Positions 15,771 to 23,786 of a DNA stretch of 64,000 bases are shown in pieces. Numbering within the stretch: the stretch's first letter is position 1; each line of letters begins with the position of its first letter. Origin of the DNA: DATFFO01 sp963772815 (GTDB lineage Bacteria; Actinomycetota; Acidimicrobiia; Spongiisociales; ZC4RG35). The stretch spans positions 186,001 to 250,000 of the forward strand of contig CAVYYV010000002.1 of NCBI GenBank assembly GCA_963772815.1. The letters are read 5' to 3'. The translations under genes were made by a program, and so were the position numbers. The notes under the pieces are model-generated. The model did not search any database. It worked only from the letters and a program-made list of their open reading frames with translations, and was not told the DNA's origin.

Positions 15771-15844
15771 TATTTGCCGGACACCGGCGACGAGGATACC
15801 CGGAGCCGAAAACACCCGGTGGGGGCCTTTCTCTATCATCAGCG

Positions 15845-16426
15845 GTGGATGCCCTGCCGGATCGATCCTTGAGCGACGCCAACCGCCGCGATGCGGATTT
15901 GGCCGCAGGCGTCGCCCAACAGGACAGGGAGGCGTTCGACGCCCTGTTCGGGGACTTCTCCGGTCCCGTGCGCTCCATCGCTCGGCGGGTGCTGCGAGAC
16001 CAGACCCTGGCCGAAGATGTGGTTCAGGACACGTTCTTCGCCTTCTGGAACGACCCCGGGCGCTACGACGCTTCCAAGGGCTCCCTGCGCACCTTCCTGC
16101 TCAGCATCGCCCACAAGAAGGCCGTGGACATCGTCCGTTCCGAGACTGCCCGCACCAGACGCGAGCAGCGGCCCCCGGATCCGGTCCACATCGACGTGGA
16201 GGGGGAAGCCCTCAGTCGCCAGCTGTCCGAAACGGTTCGTGCCGCGCTCGACGAACTTCCCGACGGCGAGCGCCAGGCCATCACCCTGGCCTATTTCGGC
16301 GGCCTCAGCTACGTGGAGGTTGCGGCTCGCCTGGGAGCACCCGAGGGGACCATCAAGAGCCGGATCCGCAGCGGCATGAAGAGGCTTTCCCGTTCTCTGG
16401 CCACACTGGCCGGACATGGCGGTTGA
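15845..16426 (+). CDS. ECF-type RNA polymerase sigma factor
   Basis: It has 193 residues from GTG 15845. Region 2 includes LRDQTLAEDVVQDTFFAFW and YDASKGSLRTFLLSIAHKKA (-10 recognition). Region 4 includes LPDGERQAITLAYFGGLSY and the helix-turn-helix RLGAPEGTIKSRIRSGMKRL (-35 recognition). It resembles SigK/LitS-like ECF factors. No zinc-binding anti-sigma gene follows; the adjacent divergent B12-photosensor is the only regulator nearby. The frame extends upstream to 15755 but would overlap the photosensor start. Confidence 0.93.
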   Translation: MDALPDRSLSDANRRDADLAAGVAQQDREAFDALFGDFSGPVRSIARRVLRDQTLAEDVVQDTFFAFWNDPGRYDASKGSLRTFLLSIAHKKAVDIVRSETARTRREQRPPDPVHIDVEGEALSRQLSETVRAALDELPDGERQAITLAYFGGLSYVEVAARLGAPEGTIKSRIRSGMKRLSRSLATLAGHGG

Positions 16427-16470
16427 GCACGAGCCCGCCCGATACCGATGCTCATGGCCCTCGAGCCGTG

Positions 16471-17409
16471 TCATGAGATCGCTCGTCGCAGGTCGATCTC
16501 CGCACCGGTCATCTCGACCAGCGCTTGCCACAAGCGGTCCCGTTCATCCGGGCTCTCCCGGGTCGAGTCCGTTAGGTGGGTCGGTGCGGGCCTCCGGTCG
16601 AACCAGAACCCTCCAGTCGAGATCCCCGGCTCCGGCGCCGCCGCCGCCAGCCACACCATGGTGTCGGCCCCCTGCTCGGGAGTGCGGAGAAACGGGCGCA
16701 TCAACTTGTCGAAGGTGGGGAGCGACTTCGAAACCCCGGGGGTGTTGGCCCAACCGGGATGCATGGCGTGGACCGCCACTCCGGAGCCCCTCAACCGATC
16801 GGCCCACATCTCGGTGAGGATCACCTGCCCTCGCTTGGTCCGGGCGTAGGCGGCGGTTCCGGTGTAGCGGCCTTTCTCGAACTGAAGGTCGTCTGGTCGA
16901 ATCCGCTCCGTGTACATACCGCCCGAACTGACGTTGACGACACGGGCCGGGGCGGACTCGATCAGCCTCTCCGCCAGAAGGCCGGTGAGCAGGAACTGCC
17001 CGGCCAGGTTGGTGGCGAACGTCTCCTCCAGGCCCTCCCCGGTAAGGCGGCGATCGGCCAGTAGAACACCGACGTTGTTGATGAGGACGTCGATGTGGTC
17101 TTCTTTCTCCAAGAGCTGATCGGCCAGACGACGGACCTCCGACATCAGGCTGAGATCGGCCTGCAAGCCGGTCGCGCCGGCACCTAGCTCCGCTCTTGCC
17201 TCTTCCAGGTGACCGGGGCTCCGACCCACCACGACGACACGGGCGCCCAGGTCGACAAGGGCGCCGGCCGCCGCCAGGCCCAGACCGGACGTCCCGCCCG
17301 TGATGACGACGTTCTTGCCGGTCATGTCGGCCTGCAAGGGGCGAAACCGCCGGGAGTGAGCCAGATAACCGAGGTTGGTGAAGCCGGCGACGGCCAGTTT
17401 GGTGGTCAT
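16471..17409 (-). CDS. Short-chain dehydrogenase/reductase (DHRS12-like)
   Basis: It has 312 residues. The NAD(P)-binding motif VVITGGTSGLG follows an unusual 30-residue N-terminal extension (NLGYLAHSRRFRPLQAD). NNVGVLL, the catalytic serine in VVNVSSGGMY and the Y-x-x-x-K in AYARTKRGQ are intact. The extension plus W-F-D-R-R-P-A-P-T-H-L near the end is typical of the DHRS12 group, which tends to sit beside START/SRPBCC proteins. It overlaps the SRPBCC gene upstream by 4 bp, so the pair is coupled, probably acting on lipid-like carbonyls. Confidence 0.85.
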   Translation of the reverse strand: MTTKLAVAGFTNLGYLAHSRRFRPLQADMTGKNVVITGGTSGLGLAAAGALVDLGARVVVVGRSPGHLEEARAELGAGATGLQADLSLMSEVRRLADQLLEKEDHIDVLINNVGVLLADRRLTGEGLEETFATNLAGQFLLTGLLAERLIESAPARVVNVSSGGMYTERIRPDDLQFEKGRYTGTAAYARTKRGQVILTEMWADRLRGSGVAVHAMHPGWANTPGVSKSLPTFDKLMRPFLRTPEQGADTMVWLAAAAPEPGISTGGFWFDRRPAPTHLTDSTRESPDERDRLWQALVEMTGAEIDLRRAIS

Positions 17410-17879
17410 TTCAGCGCCTCCGCCAGGCCATCCAGCGCCCTCTTCCCGACACGACGTAGCACGGGTCGCAGCAACGGACCGAACCAGGCCATGACTCCCG
17501 AGAAGGTGAGGGTGGCCTGGTAGTCGATCAGTGTCTTCCCGGTCTCATCGCCGAATCGGATGTCGTCCACCGCGTGAAGACTGCCGCCCGTGCCGACCAG
17601 CACCACCCGCTCGTCGGGCACCAGCTGGGTGATCTCATAGATCATCTGGGTGGTGGTGAGACCCATCTTCACCGTGACCTCGAAGCGAGCCCCTTCGCTC
17701 AGGGGCCCCGAGTCGATCCGGGTCGATGACACCACGCCCGGGTCCCACTGGTCTATGTGGGCAAAGTCGGCCGTGTACTCGAAAACCTCATGTCTGGGAC
17801 GGCTAACGAGGCGCTTCTCAGCCAAGCGGTGAACCCGCCCGACGGAGCCGGTTGGTGTGTGGGTGGTGTCATTCATCAT
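17406..17879 (-). CDS. SRPBCC/polyketide-cyclase-like lipid-binding protein
   Basis: It has 157 residues. EYTADFAHIDQWDPGVVSST and the beta-rich middle (GARFEVTVKMG) with a long C-terminal helix (LLRPVLRRVGKRALDGLAEAL) fit the START-like SRPBCC fold that binds hydrophobic ligands. It is coupled to the SDR downstream, suggesting that it presents or protects the SDR substrate. The start could be either of two adjacent ATGs at 17879/17876. Confidence 0.8.
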   Translation of the reverse strand: MMNDTTHTPTGSVGRVHRLAEKRLVSRPRHEVFEYTADFAHIDQWDPGVVSSTRIDSGPLSEGARFEVTVKMGLTTTQMIYEITQLVPDERVVLVGTGGSLHAVDDIRFGDETGKTLIDYQATLTFSGVMAWFGPLLRPVLRRVGKRALDGLAEALK

Positions 17880-17917
17880 GACCTCTATTCGGAGCCGAGG
17901 CTACGTCCGGATGAGGC

Positions 17918-18652
17918 TCAGCCCGGCACGCCACCGGGGTCGACCATCCCATCCGGAACGGCGTAGACGACCACGTTGCTGTCGTAATGGCCGATGCTGG
18001 GATTGAACCCACCACCGCAGGTGATCAAGGTCAGCACCGGGGCTCCCTGCCGGGCGAAGACCGCAGCGAGGGGAAGTTCATCCTTCCGGTAGATGTCTCT
18101 AGCCGCTACCCGGAAGTTCTTGACTTCTCCATCCTCGAGGGAGACCTCGATCCGATCGCCCGGCTCCAGCGTCTTCAGGTCGAAGAAGACACCCGGGCCC
18201 TGGTCCTTGAAGTCGACGTGGGCGGCCAGAACCGCCGAGCCTGCCTGACCCGGACTGGGACCGAACCGGTACCAGGCGACCTCTCGCACAGTGGCCGGCA
18301 ACTCCATCTCCCCCGTCCGTGGGTCGACTCCCACGGCCTCGATGGGAGCATCCACCCCTAGGGCCCCTATTCGCAACCGCGTAGGGAGGGGTGCTTGATC
18401 GGGCGCTTCCCCCAGCTGTGTGTCCTGGTTGGCCTGCCAGAGGGCAGATGTGTGCGCACCCGGCTCGGCAGTTGTGTCGGAAGGATCGGTGGTCGGCGAG
18501 ACCGTCTCCACAGTGGGGCGCAAGGATGCCTCGACGGCCTTCGGGTCTCCCGCCTCGTGGGCCGGCCCTGATACCGCCAACACCAAGGCGATCGCCCCCA
18601 ACACCAGGCTGGCGGCAATGATGATGAGGCCGATCGGTTTTCTGCGCTCCAT
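17918..18652 (-). CDS. Class F sortase
   Basis: It has 244 residues. An N-terminal membrane anchor (about residues 7-28) precedes a flexible Thr/Ser/Pro linker. The sortase beta-barrel spans roughly residues 90-232, with catalytic His145 in LAAHVDF and Cys212 in LTLITCGG. I do not see an Arg in the stretch before the last strand (GHYDSNVVVYA), where many class F enzymes carry one. Class F sortases attach surface proteins to the wall in actinobacteria. It lies downstream of a DUF4397 surface protein, a recurrent pairing, with a strong hairpin between them. Confidence 0.9.
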   Translation of the reverse strand: MERRKPIGLIIIAASLVLGAIALVLAVSGPAHEAGDPKAVEASLRPTVETVSPTTDPSDTTAEPGAHTSALWQANQDTQLGEAPDQAPLPTRLRIGALGVDAPIEAVGVDPRTGEMELPATVREVAWYRFGPSPGQAGSAVLAAHVDFKDQGPGVFFDLKTLEPGDRIEVSLEDGEVKNFRVAARDIYRKDELPLAAVFARQGAPVLTLITCGGGFNPSIGHYDSNVVVYAVPDGMVDPGGVPG

Positions 18653-18670
18653 TGAGTGTCTCCACACGTG

Positions 18671-18705
18671 GTGAGGGGGGCCCGGAGTTATCGGGCCCCC
18701 CTCAC
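18671..18705 (-). terminator. GC-rich hairpin between DUF4397 and sortase genes
   Basis: GTGAGGGGGGCCCG pairs perfectly with CGGGCCCCCCTCAC across a 7-nt loop: a 14-bp stem 20 bp beyond the DUF4397 stop. No T-run follows, as is common in GC-rich actinobacteria. It may stop or attenuate transcription into the sortase gene. Confidence 0.65.
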
Positions 18706-18724
18706 ATACTGGCTGGTCCCCCTC

Positions 18725-19525
18725 CTATCGGTTGTTCCTGGCCAGGACGAAGCCGCCGCTGACCAGGCCAGCCAGAGCTAGGCCCACCAACATCACCGGA
18801 AGCGCGGCACTCTGAGTGGTGCTCAGCCCGGCGTTGCCCGAAGGAACTCCGGTCGGTGCCGATGCCAGCCCCGAGATGGACGAGGTCACCACCTGGAAGC
18901 TGCCTCCCTCTACCGAGCCGATGGCGTAGGCGATGGTGTTGGTACCTTCGCCCAGGGGCACGTCGGCATCGAAAGCCACCGTGGCCGGATCGCCGGCAGC
19001 GGTGATCTTGATGTTGTAGGTGTCGGCCGGGACGTCGGCGTCACCACCCTGTCCGTTGGTCACACCCTCGAACACCGCCGAGTCGTTGGCCAGGACGTCC
19101 ACCGCTCCGAAGTCGGCCAGATGCCGGGCAGTCACCCGCGCATCACCCGGGGACGTAGAGTCGTTGTTTTCCACGAACACACCCAGGGTCGGGGTACCGC
19201 CCTCCTGGAGGTAGGCGGCGATCGTCGCCACCGCTCCTGCCGGGAGGTCGGTCGAGCCCGAGAGGGCAGGATCGTCGGTGGCCGGATCGGCACCAGCGGC
19301 GTAGATCTCCACGTCGTAGGTGCCGGCGGGCAGCGTGAGCGGGCCCGCCACATCGCCGAAGGCGAAGCCCTCGAGCGTCAGATCACCGTTCACGTAGACG
19401 TCCACGTTGAGGTCGGGTACGCCGTGCACCACGATCACCTGTCCATCCCCGCTCTGGGCCATTGCCCCTGATGCGGGAAGGATGGCGAGCAAGCCGACAG
19501 TCGCAGCCATGATCACCTTTCGCAT
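18725..19525 (-). CDS. Secreted DUF4397 surface protein with C-terminal membrane segment
   Basis: It has 266 residues. A signal peptide (MRKVIMAATVGLLAILPASG) is followed by two DUF4397-type beta repeats; the first contains VIVVHGVPDLNVDVYVNGD and LPAGTYDVEIYAAG. The C-terminus has a hydrophobic helix ending in ARNNR, like a sorting signal, but no clear LPxTG; SAALPVM is the nearest match. It is probably a cell-wall-associated protein handled by the neighbouring sortase. ATG 19525 is chosen because it starts the signal peptide; the frame extends upstream without support. Confidence 0.82.
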   Translation of the reverse strand: MRKVIMAATVGLLAILPASGAMAQSGDGQVIVVHGVPDLNVDVYVNGDLTLEGFAFGDVAGPLTLPAGTYDVEIYAAGADPATDDPALSGSTDLPAGAVATIAAYLQEGGTPTLGVFVENNDSTSPGDARVTARHLADFGAVDVLANDSAVFEGVTNGQGGDADVPADTYNIKITAAGDPATVAFDADVPLGEGTNTIAYAIGSVEGGSFQVVTSSISGLASAPTGVPSGNAGLSTTQSAALPVMLVGLALAGLVSGGFVLARNNR

Positions 19526-19690
19526 TTTCTCTCTCCCTTTGTTCCGCCGTCGAGTTCTTCGACAGCCTCGCTTCTTGTGTGGTCCATTCGGAGCCACCCC
19601 GAGAACGGATGAGAGAAAGTGGACGCGTCAGCAAATGGAAGTGAGCCGGCGCTCTCCCTGATCCGGGCTGCGCCGGCGGAGCGCTGGGGG

Positions 19691-21805
19691 TCAGCGGGTC
19701 AAGACGGGGTCATGAGCAGACCCCTTCACCATCCACACCTCGACCTGGTGGGACCCGGTGTCGAGAAGGCGAGGATCGATCATCGCCTCCCACCTCGCCG
19801 AGCGGCCCTGCGGGTCGTAGGTTCGGGTAACGGCGGCAACCGAACCATCGACCACCACGGCCAGGACCTCCTGGCCGGTGGCGGCCTCCGGTGTGGTTAT
19901 CGTCCCGGACAGATATGCGGGGACGGGATCGGATCCCGGTACGTAGGCCTGGATGGCGGCCTGTTGGTTGAGGACGATGCTCAGGTCGGGCTCATCTGTG
20001 CCGGTGATTCCCTTCTTTCCGAGCAGACTCTCCCATCCGGGTGGGGCGAAGTCGTAGGGATCGCCGTTGCGGAACCAGCTCTCCTTCTGTGCCGCCACCG
20101 CCCTCATCTGGTTCTCATCGGTGGGGATCTGCACCGCTCCCTTCGACCCCAGCATCACCGAGCCGGTGCGCTTCGAACGGGCCGCCGTGTCGAGCAGGGG
20201 GATCCCTTCCATATTCCAGGGGACTTTCACGTCGATCACATCGGCGACGGTGGGGAGTAGGTCTACGGTTTCAGCCCGCACGTCGTCGACGACGCCCACC
20301 GGTGCGCCCGCCAGCGTGTCGGGGTACTTCACGAACAGGGGCACGTCGGCGATGGTGCCGATCGTCTCCGGGGTGATGATCCGCTGATGCTCGGTGTTGG
20401 GGGCGATCGTTATGCCCTCATCGACGACCACGAGGATCAAGGCATCGTCGTAGAGGCCGGCCTGCTTCAGCCCGTCGAGGACCTGGCCCAACATCTTGTC
20501 GGCGTACTGGGCCTGGATGAGATGGCGCTGCCATCCCTGAGCGACCAGCCAAGGGTCGGAGCCCCAGCCGACCGAGAGACGGCCGGGAGGGGTGGGCGCT
20601 CCATCGAGCCGGCCATCGGCGGTGAGGTTCCAGGGATGGTGGGGATAGAGGAAGTGCGCAAATCGCAACGGAGGCAGGGCGCCAACGTCTCCGATGATGT
20701 CCAGAAACCGGCCCACCTCGAGCCGCCGATCGTCATCCACCTGGGACAGGAAGCGCTCGATGATGTCGAATTTCTCTGAAGTCTGCTGGCTGAAATCGCT
20801 CCAGGTCTGGTCGACTCGTGGAAGCCGGTCCGAGATGGACATCGGCAGCACCAGGTGCCCGTACACCACGTCCAGATCCGATAGCACCGAGGCCCATCGC
20901 TCACCGGACGGCCTTGTGGGGAGGCTGGTATTGGAGCAGACGTAAGACGGACACAGATTGGTCACCGTCTCGACGGCCTGGACGTCATAGGCGTCGGAGA
21001 GGAGCGTGAACAGGTTGAAGGGATGGTCGGCGATGGTGGGGATGCTGCTTTGGGGCGCCGTCATCCCGGTCAACATGGACGGCAGCGACTGCTCGGTCTG
21101 CTGGCTGACGCTGATGGCGTTCCGATACCACACCCCGTCGGCAGCCAGCCGTGCGAAGTTGGGATAGTGGGTCGAGTCGAGGCTGCCGTCGGCATGCATG
21201 ATCGATGCTTCGGGGAACTCGTCGAACATCATCATGATGATGGGCACCGGGTTTCCAACCGCCTCGGCGTCGGGGAGGTCGGCGGACGAGGCGTGAACGA
21301 GTTGTGCCGTGGGGGTGAAGAACAGGAACCAGGCCACGAACACGACCGGGGCCAGACCCAGGTAGAGGAAGCCGGTGCGAACCACGGCGTAGCGGAGAAA
21401 CAGCCAGGAAACGGCCAACCCGACCAGGGCGGCCGCTGCGAAGAAGATTGCGGTGGGCCATGCAGACATGCCCAGCGTGACGATAGCGTTGGCGGCCGCC
21501 ACCGCAGCGAGCACGGCAATAACCACCAGATGAGCAATGGCCCCGGCCGACGAGCTCAGCCGCCTCAACCCCAACACAAGCGCCCACAGCGGGACAGGCA
21601 GGCAAATCAGGCCTATCGCCAGCAACACGATGTCACCCGCCGGAAAGCGCTGAGCGATGAAGAACTCGGGGTTGCGTCCCAACAGGTCCAGCAGCGGCTG
21701 GGCGAGAGCGAAGGCGCCCATTGCCTCGATCGAGGCCACCACCAGCAGCGGCGTGGTGCGGCTCAGGTTCTGCAGCCTCGTCTGTCTTCCCGGCCCAGCG
21801 ACCAT
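19691..21805 (-). CDS. Membrane sulfatase/alkaline-phosphatase-superfamily protein
   Basis: It has 704 residues. Five or so hydrophobic helices fill residues 20-190, followed by an extracytoplasmic domain beginning VPIIMMMFDEFPEASIM, the usual metal-site start of these proteins. HYPNFARLAADGVWYRN and LSVGWGSDPWLVAQGWQRH follow. The second metal motif, normally S-D-H-G, reads VVVDEGITI, so His is replaced by Glu. Activity may therefore differ or be lost. It could be a phosphotransferase or hydrolase acting on envelope polymers; substrate not known. Confidence 0.78.
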   Translation of the reverse strand: MVAGPGRQTRLQNLSRTTPLLVVASIEAMGAFALAQPLLDLLGRNPEFFIAQRFPAGDIVLLAIGLICLPVPLWALVLGLRRLSSSAGAIAHLVVIAVLAAVAAANAIVTLGMSAWPTAIFFAAAALVGLAVSWLFLRYAVVRTGFLYLGLAPVVFVAWFLFFTPTAQLVHASSADLPDAEAVGNPVPIIMMMFDEFPEASIMHADGSLDSTHYPNFARLAADGVWYRNAISVSQQTEQSLPSMLTGMTAPQSSIPTIADHPFNLFTLLSDAYDVQAVETVTNLCPSYVCSNTSLPTRPSGERWASVLSDLDVVYGHLVLPMSISDRLPRVDQTWSDFSQQTSEKFDIIERFLSQVDDDRRLEVGRFLDIIGDVGALPPLRFAHFLYPHHPWNLTADGRLDGAPTPPGRLSVGWGSDPWLVAQGWQRHLIQAQYADKMLGQVLDGLKQAGLYDDALILVVVDEGITIAPNTEHQRIITPETIGTIADVPLFVKYPDTLAGAPVGVVDDVRAETVDLLPTVADVIDVKVPWNMEGIPLLDTAARSKRTGSVMLGSKGAVQIPTDENQMRAVAAQKESWFRNGDPYDFAPPGWESLLGKKGITGTDEPDLSIVLNQQAAIQAYVPGSDPVPAYLSGTITTPEAATGQEVLAVVVDGSVAAVTRTYDPQGRSARWEAMIDPRLLDTGSHQVEVWMVKGSAHDPVLTR

Positions 21806-22181
21806 CCGGCCATTCTCATCGTGGTCGGAATTAATCGACAGAGCATCGGACCTTTTCGATGCAAACTTCGAGGCCCTGGTTCCTGAACCGGGTTTCCCGT
21901 CGCGTGGGAAGGCAGACGTGGGGCTGGAGGCTATGCCTCGATGGATATGACATCCACCTCTGGTGCTGCGCCATTGGGTCTATCAGAAGGCCCGGCCGCC
22001 TTCGCCGCTGGCGGAGGAACGTGAGTTCCTCGGTAGATCCCCGGCCCGCTCGTCGGAGACAGGAGTCCGTGTTGTGGGGCTTCCTCGACACCCCGGCCGA
22101 AATTGGCTCAATACCCGCCCCCGTAGCGAATCCGTAACGGCCGTCGTCGACAATACCCACCAGCGACCACCTGGAGTGGAC
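21806..22181. other. 376-bp gap without a convincing gene
   Basis: It separates the divergent sulfatase-like gene and the gene at 22182. Open frames on either strand have no recognisable composition or motif. I see no tRNA or strong hairpin. It should contain both promoters. Confidence 0.5.
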
Positions 22182-22871
22182 ATGAGAGACGATCACGACA
22201 ACTGGGCCCCCGCCATCCGGCGTCTGGCGGCAGAAAGTGCCACGAACCTGCCGCCCACGCTCGAGGGCCGAGAGATTGCGGGGCCTCTTCAGGGCTTCGG
22301 GCGCATGTTCGAGAAGATCTATCGCATTCCTATCCCCGGCCACTCCCCGGAGGCGGTGATCTCCCACTGGAAAGAACACTTCGGTGAGCTCTGGCCCAAC
22401 AACCAGCGGTTTCGCTCGCCGGCACAAGGGGTGGCCCTGGGCGAGGTGGGCGTCATCGACGGCGCCCACGGACCCGTCCGCATGGAGACCGGCGTGTACG
22501 TCATGTATGCCGACGAGTGCTCCTTCGCCTTCATCAACCCGTTGGGGCATCCCTGGTCGGGGTGGATCACATTCAGTGCCCATCAGGACGAAGACACCAC
22601 CATCGCCCAGATCGACCTCCTGATCCGGGCGAGCGATCCGATCTACGACCTCGGCTTCACGTTCCTTGGGGGCGGCCGCCACGAGGACGAGATGTGGCAA
22701 CACGTACTCCGGGGTCTCGCCTCCCACCACGGAGCCGATGGGGAGCCGGTCATCGAAGTTCGGCTGGTCGATCGCCGCCGCCTGTGGCGCAACTTTGCAA
22801 ACGTCCGCTACAACGCCGCCATCCGGGGAACGCTCGGCAGGTTCCTGAATCGAGGGCGACACGACACGTGA
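22182..22871 (+). CDS. Uncharacterised protein (possibly SRPBCC/DUF1990-like)
   Basis: It has 229 residues from ATG 22182. It is soluble, with an alpha/beta pattern: FGRMFEKIYRIPIPGHSPE, SHWKEHFGELWP, FINPLGHPWSGWITFSA and a late WQHVLRGLASHHGADG. The predicted strand-rich middle with aromatic residues would suit a ligand cavity, but I cannot name the family with confidence. Its TGA overlaps a GTG start of the next short frame, suggesting coupling. Confidence 0.6.
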   Translation: MRDDHDNWAPAIRRLAAESATNLPPTLEGREIAGPLQGFGRMFEKIYRIPIPGHSPEAVISHWKEHFGELWPNNQRFRSPAQGVALGEVGVIDGAHGPVRMETGVYVMYADECSFAFINPLGHPWSGWITFSAHQDEDTTIAQIDLLIRASDPIYDLGFTFLGGGRHEDEMWQHVLRGLASHHGADGEPVIEVRLVDRRRLWRNFANVRYNAAIRGTLGRFLNRGRHDT

Positions 22872-23077
22872 CCGAATCGGGGATTGGAGACGAAGGTGAG
22901 GGCTTTCACGGCATCATCGCCTTCGACTGCGACGGCGACCACATGCCTGATGCCAGCACATGGGTCGGCGTGGGTCCCGAGGGCGAGGCCGTAGCTGAGC
23001 CGGCGCTCTTGAACGGGCCCGCCTGCCGAGAAGTGACCGAGATCGGGGTATACCTGACAGAGTGCGTCGGCACCTGA
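22868..23077 (+). CDS. Short hypothetical protein
   Basis: It has 69 residues starting at a GTG that overlaps the upstream stop (GTGA). It contains FDCDGDHMPDASTWVGVGPEG, whose D-x-D-G-D run resembles a calcium-binding thrombospondin-3-like loop, and two further cysteines. No family recognised. A strong terminator hairpin follows 14 bp after its stop, which supports a transcribed unit ending here. Confidence 0.4.
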   Translation: MTESGIGDEGEGFHGIIAFDCDGDHMPDASTWVGVGPEGEAVAEPALLNGPACREVTEIGVYLTECVGT

Positions 23078-23090
23078 TCTCATCGAAATC

Positions 23091-23125
23091 AAGCCCGGGG
23101 ACGGACGGAGGGGGTCTCCGGGCTT
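23091..23125 (+). terminator. Rho-independent-like hairpin
   Basis: AAGCCCGGGGA pairs with TCTCCGGGCTT at 10 of 11 positions across a 13-nt loop, shortly after the end of the 22182-23077 gene pair. Confidence 0.65.
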
Positions 23126-23129
23126 GTTC

Positions 23130-23636
23130 GCGTCCGTGGCGGTTTCGGCCTCATCGGCAGGGTTGAGCAGTCGATATCACGGTCGGCCGCCCGGGCATTC
23201 GCCAACGACCCGGTCCTCAAAGAGGCGACCTCCGCTCTGCTGGGGACCTGGGATTCCGGGACGGGCGAGGCGACTCCCCTGCTGTGGAGCGATCCGATCA
23301 CCGAGATCCCGGCTCTGGGAGCCGCCGAGGAGTGGGCTATCCACAACGTCACAGAAGACGCCCATCCAATCCACGTCCACCTGGTGCAGCGAGGTCGTAG
23401 GCCGGGAGGCGATCGGCGGGGGACCATCAGTGGCCGGGACCAACGATCCTCTGCCGTGGGAGGCGGGTTTCAAAGACACCGTGATCGCCTACCCGGGCGA
23501 GATCACGCGGATCAAAGGGAAGTTCGACCTCGAGGGCTTCTACGTGTGGCACTGTCACATCGTCGAGCACGAGGACAACGAAATGATCCGACCCTTCCAC
23601 GTGGGCCCGAACCCACCCAACTCCCCCGTGCACTAG
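23130..23636 (+). pseudogene. Multicopper oxidase remnant (truncated and frameshifted)
   Basis: One frame (to about 23390) encodes EEWAIHNVTEDAHPIHVHLVQ, with the HPIHVH copper motif of bilirubin-oxidase/CotA-type enzymes. The following part in a different frame encodes PWEAGFKDTVIAYPGEITRI and FYVWHCHIVEHEDNEMIRPF, with the C-terminal HCH-x3-H type-1/trinuclear copper motif. The two pieces would join only across a frameshift near 23390-23430. At least two-thirds of the usual 450-550 residues are missing upstream. It is a decayed gene, unlikely to be active. Confidence 0.85.
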
Positions 23637-23737
23637 CCCTCGCCTCCAGGGCAAAGGCCCCGGCCGTCAGACCCGGTGCGAGCTCGATCGCAGCGGTCGA
23701 CCTGGAGAACCTCAGGGCTCCGTCCCGGATGGCAGGA

Positions 23738-23770
23738 ACGGGGCCCCGGCGTTAAACGCCGGGGCCCCCG
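23738..23770. terminator. Strong bidirectional hairpin
   Basis: CGGGGCCCCGGCGTT faces AACGCCGGGGCCCC with almost no loop, 17 bp beyond the stop of the minus-strand protease remnant and downstream of the oxidase remnant. Its position between convergent units suits a shared terminator. Confidence 0.65.
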
Positions 23771-23786
23771 TGCTGACCGAAGGTTC

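Noticed and set aside
21963..22181. N-terminal extension of the gene at 22182
   Set aside because: The extra 73 residues have shadow-like composition; the ATG at 22182 starts the balanced protein-like sequence. The evidence is not strong, so the gap is left as unassigned.
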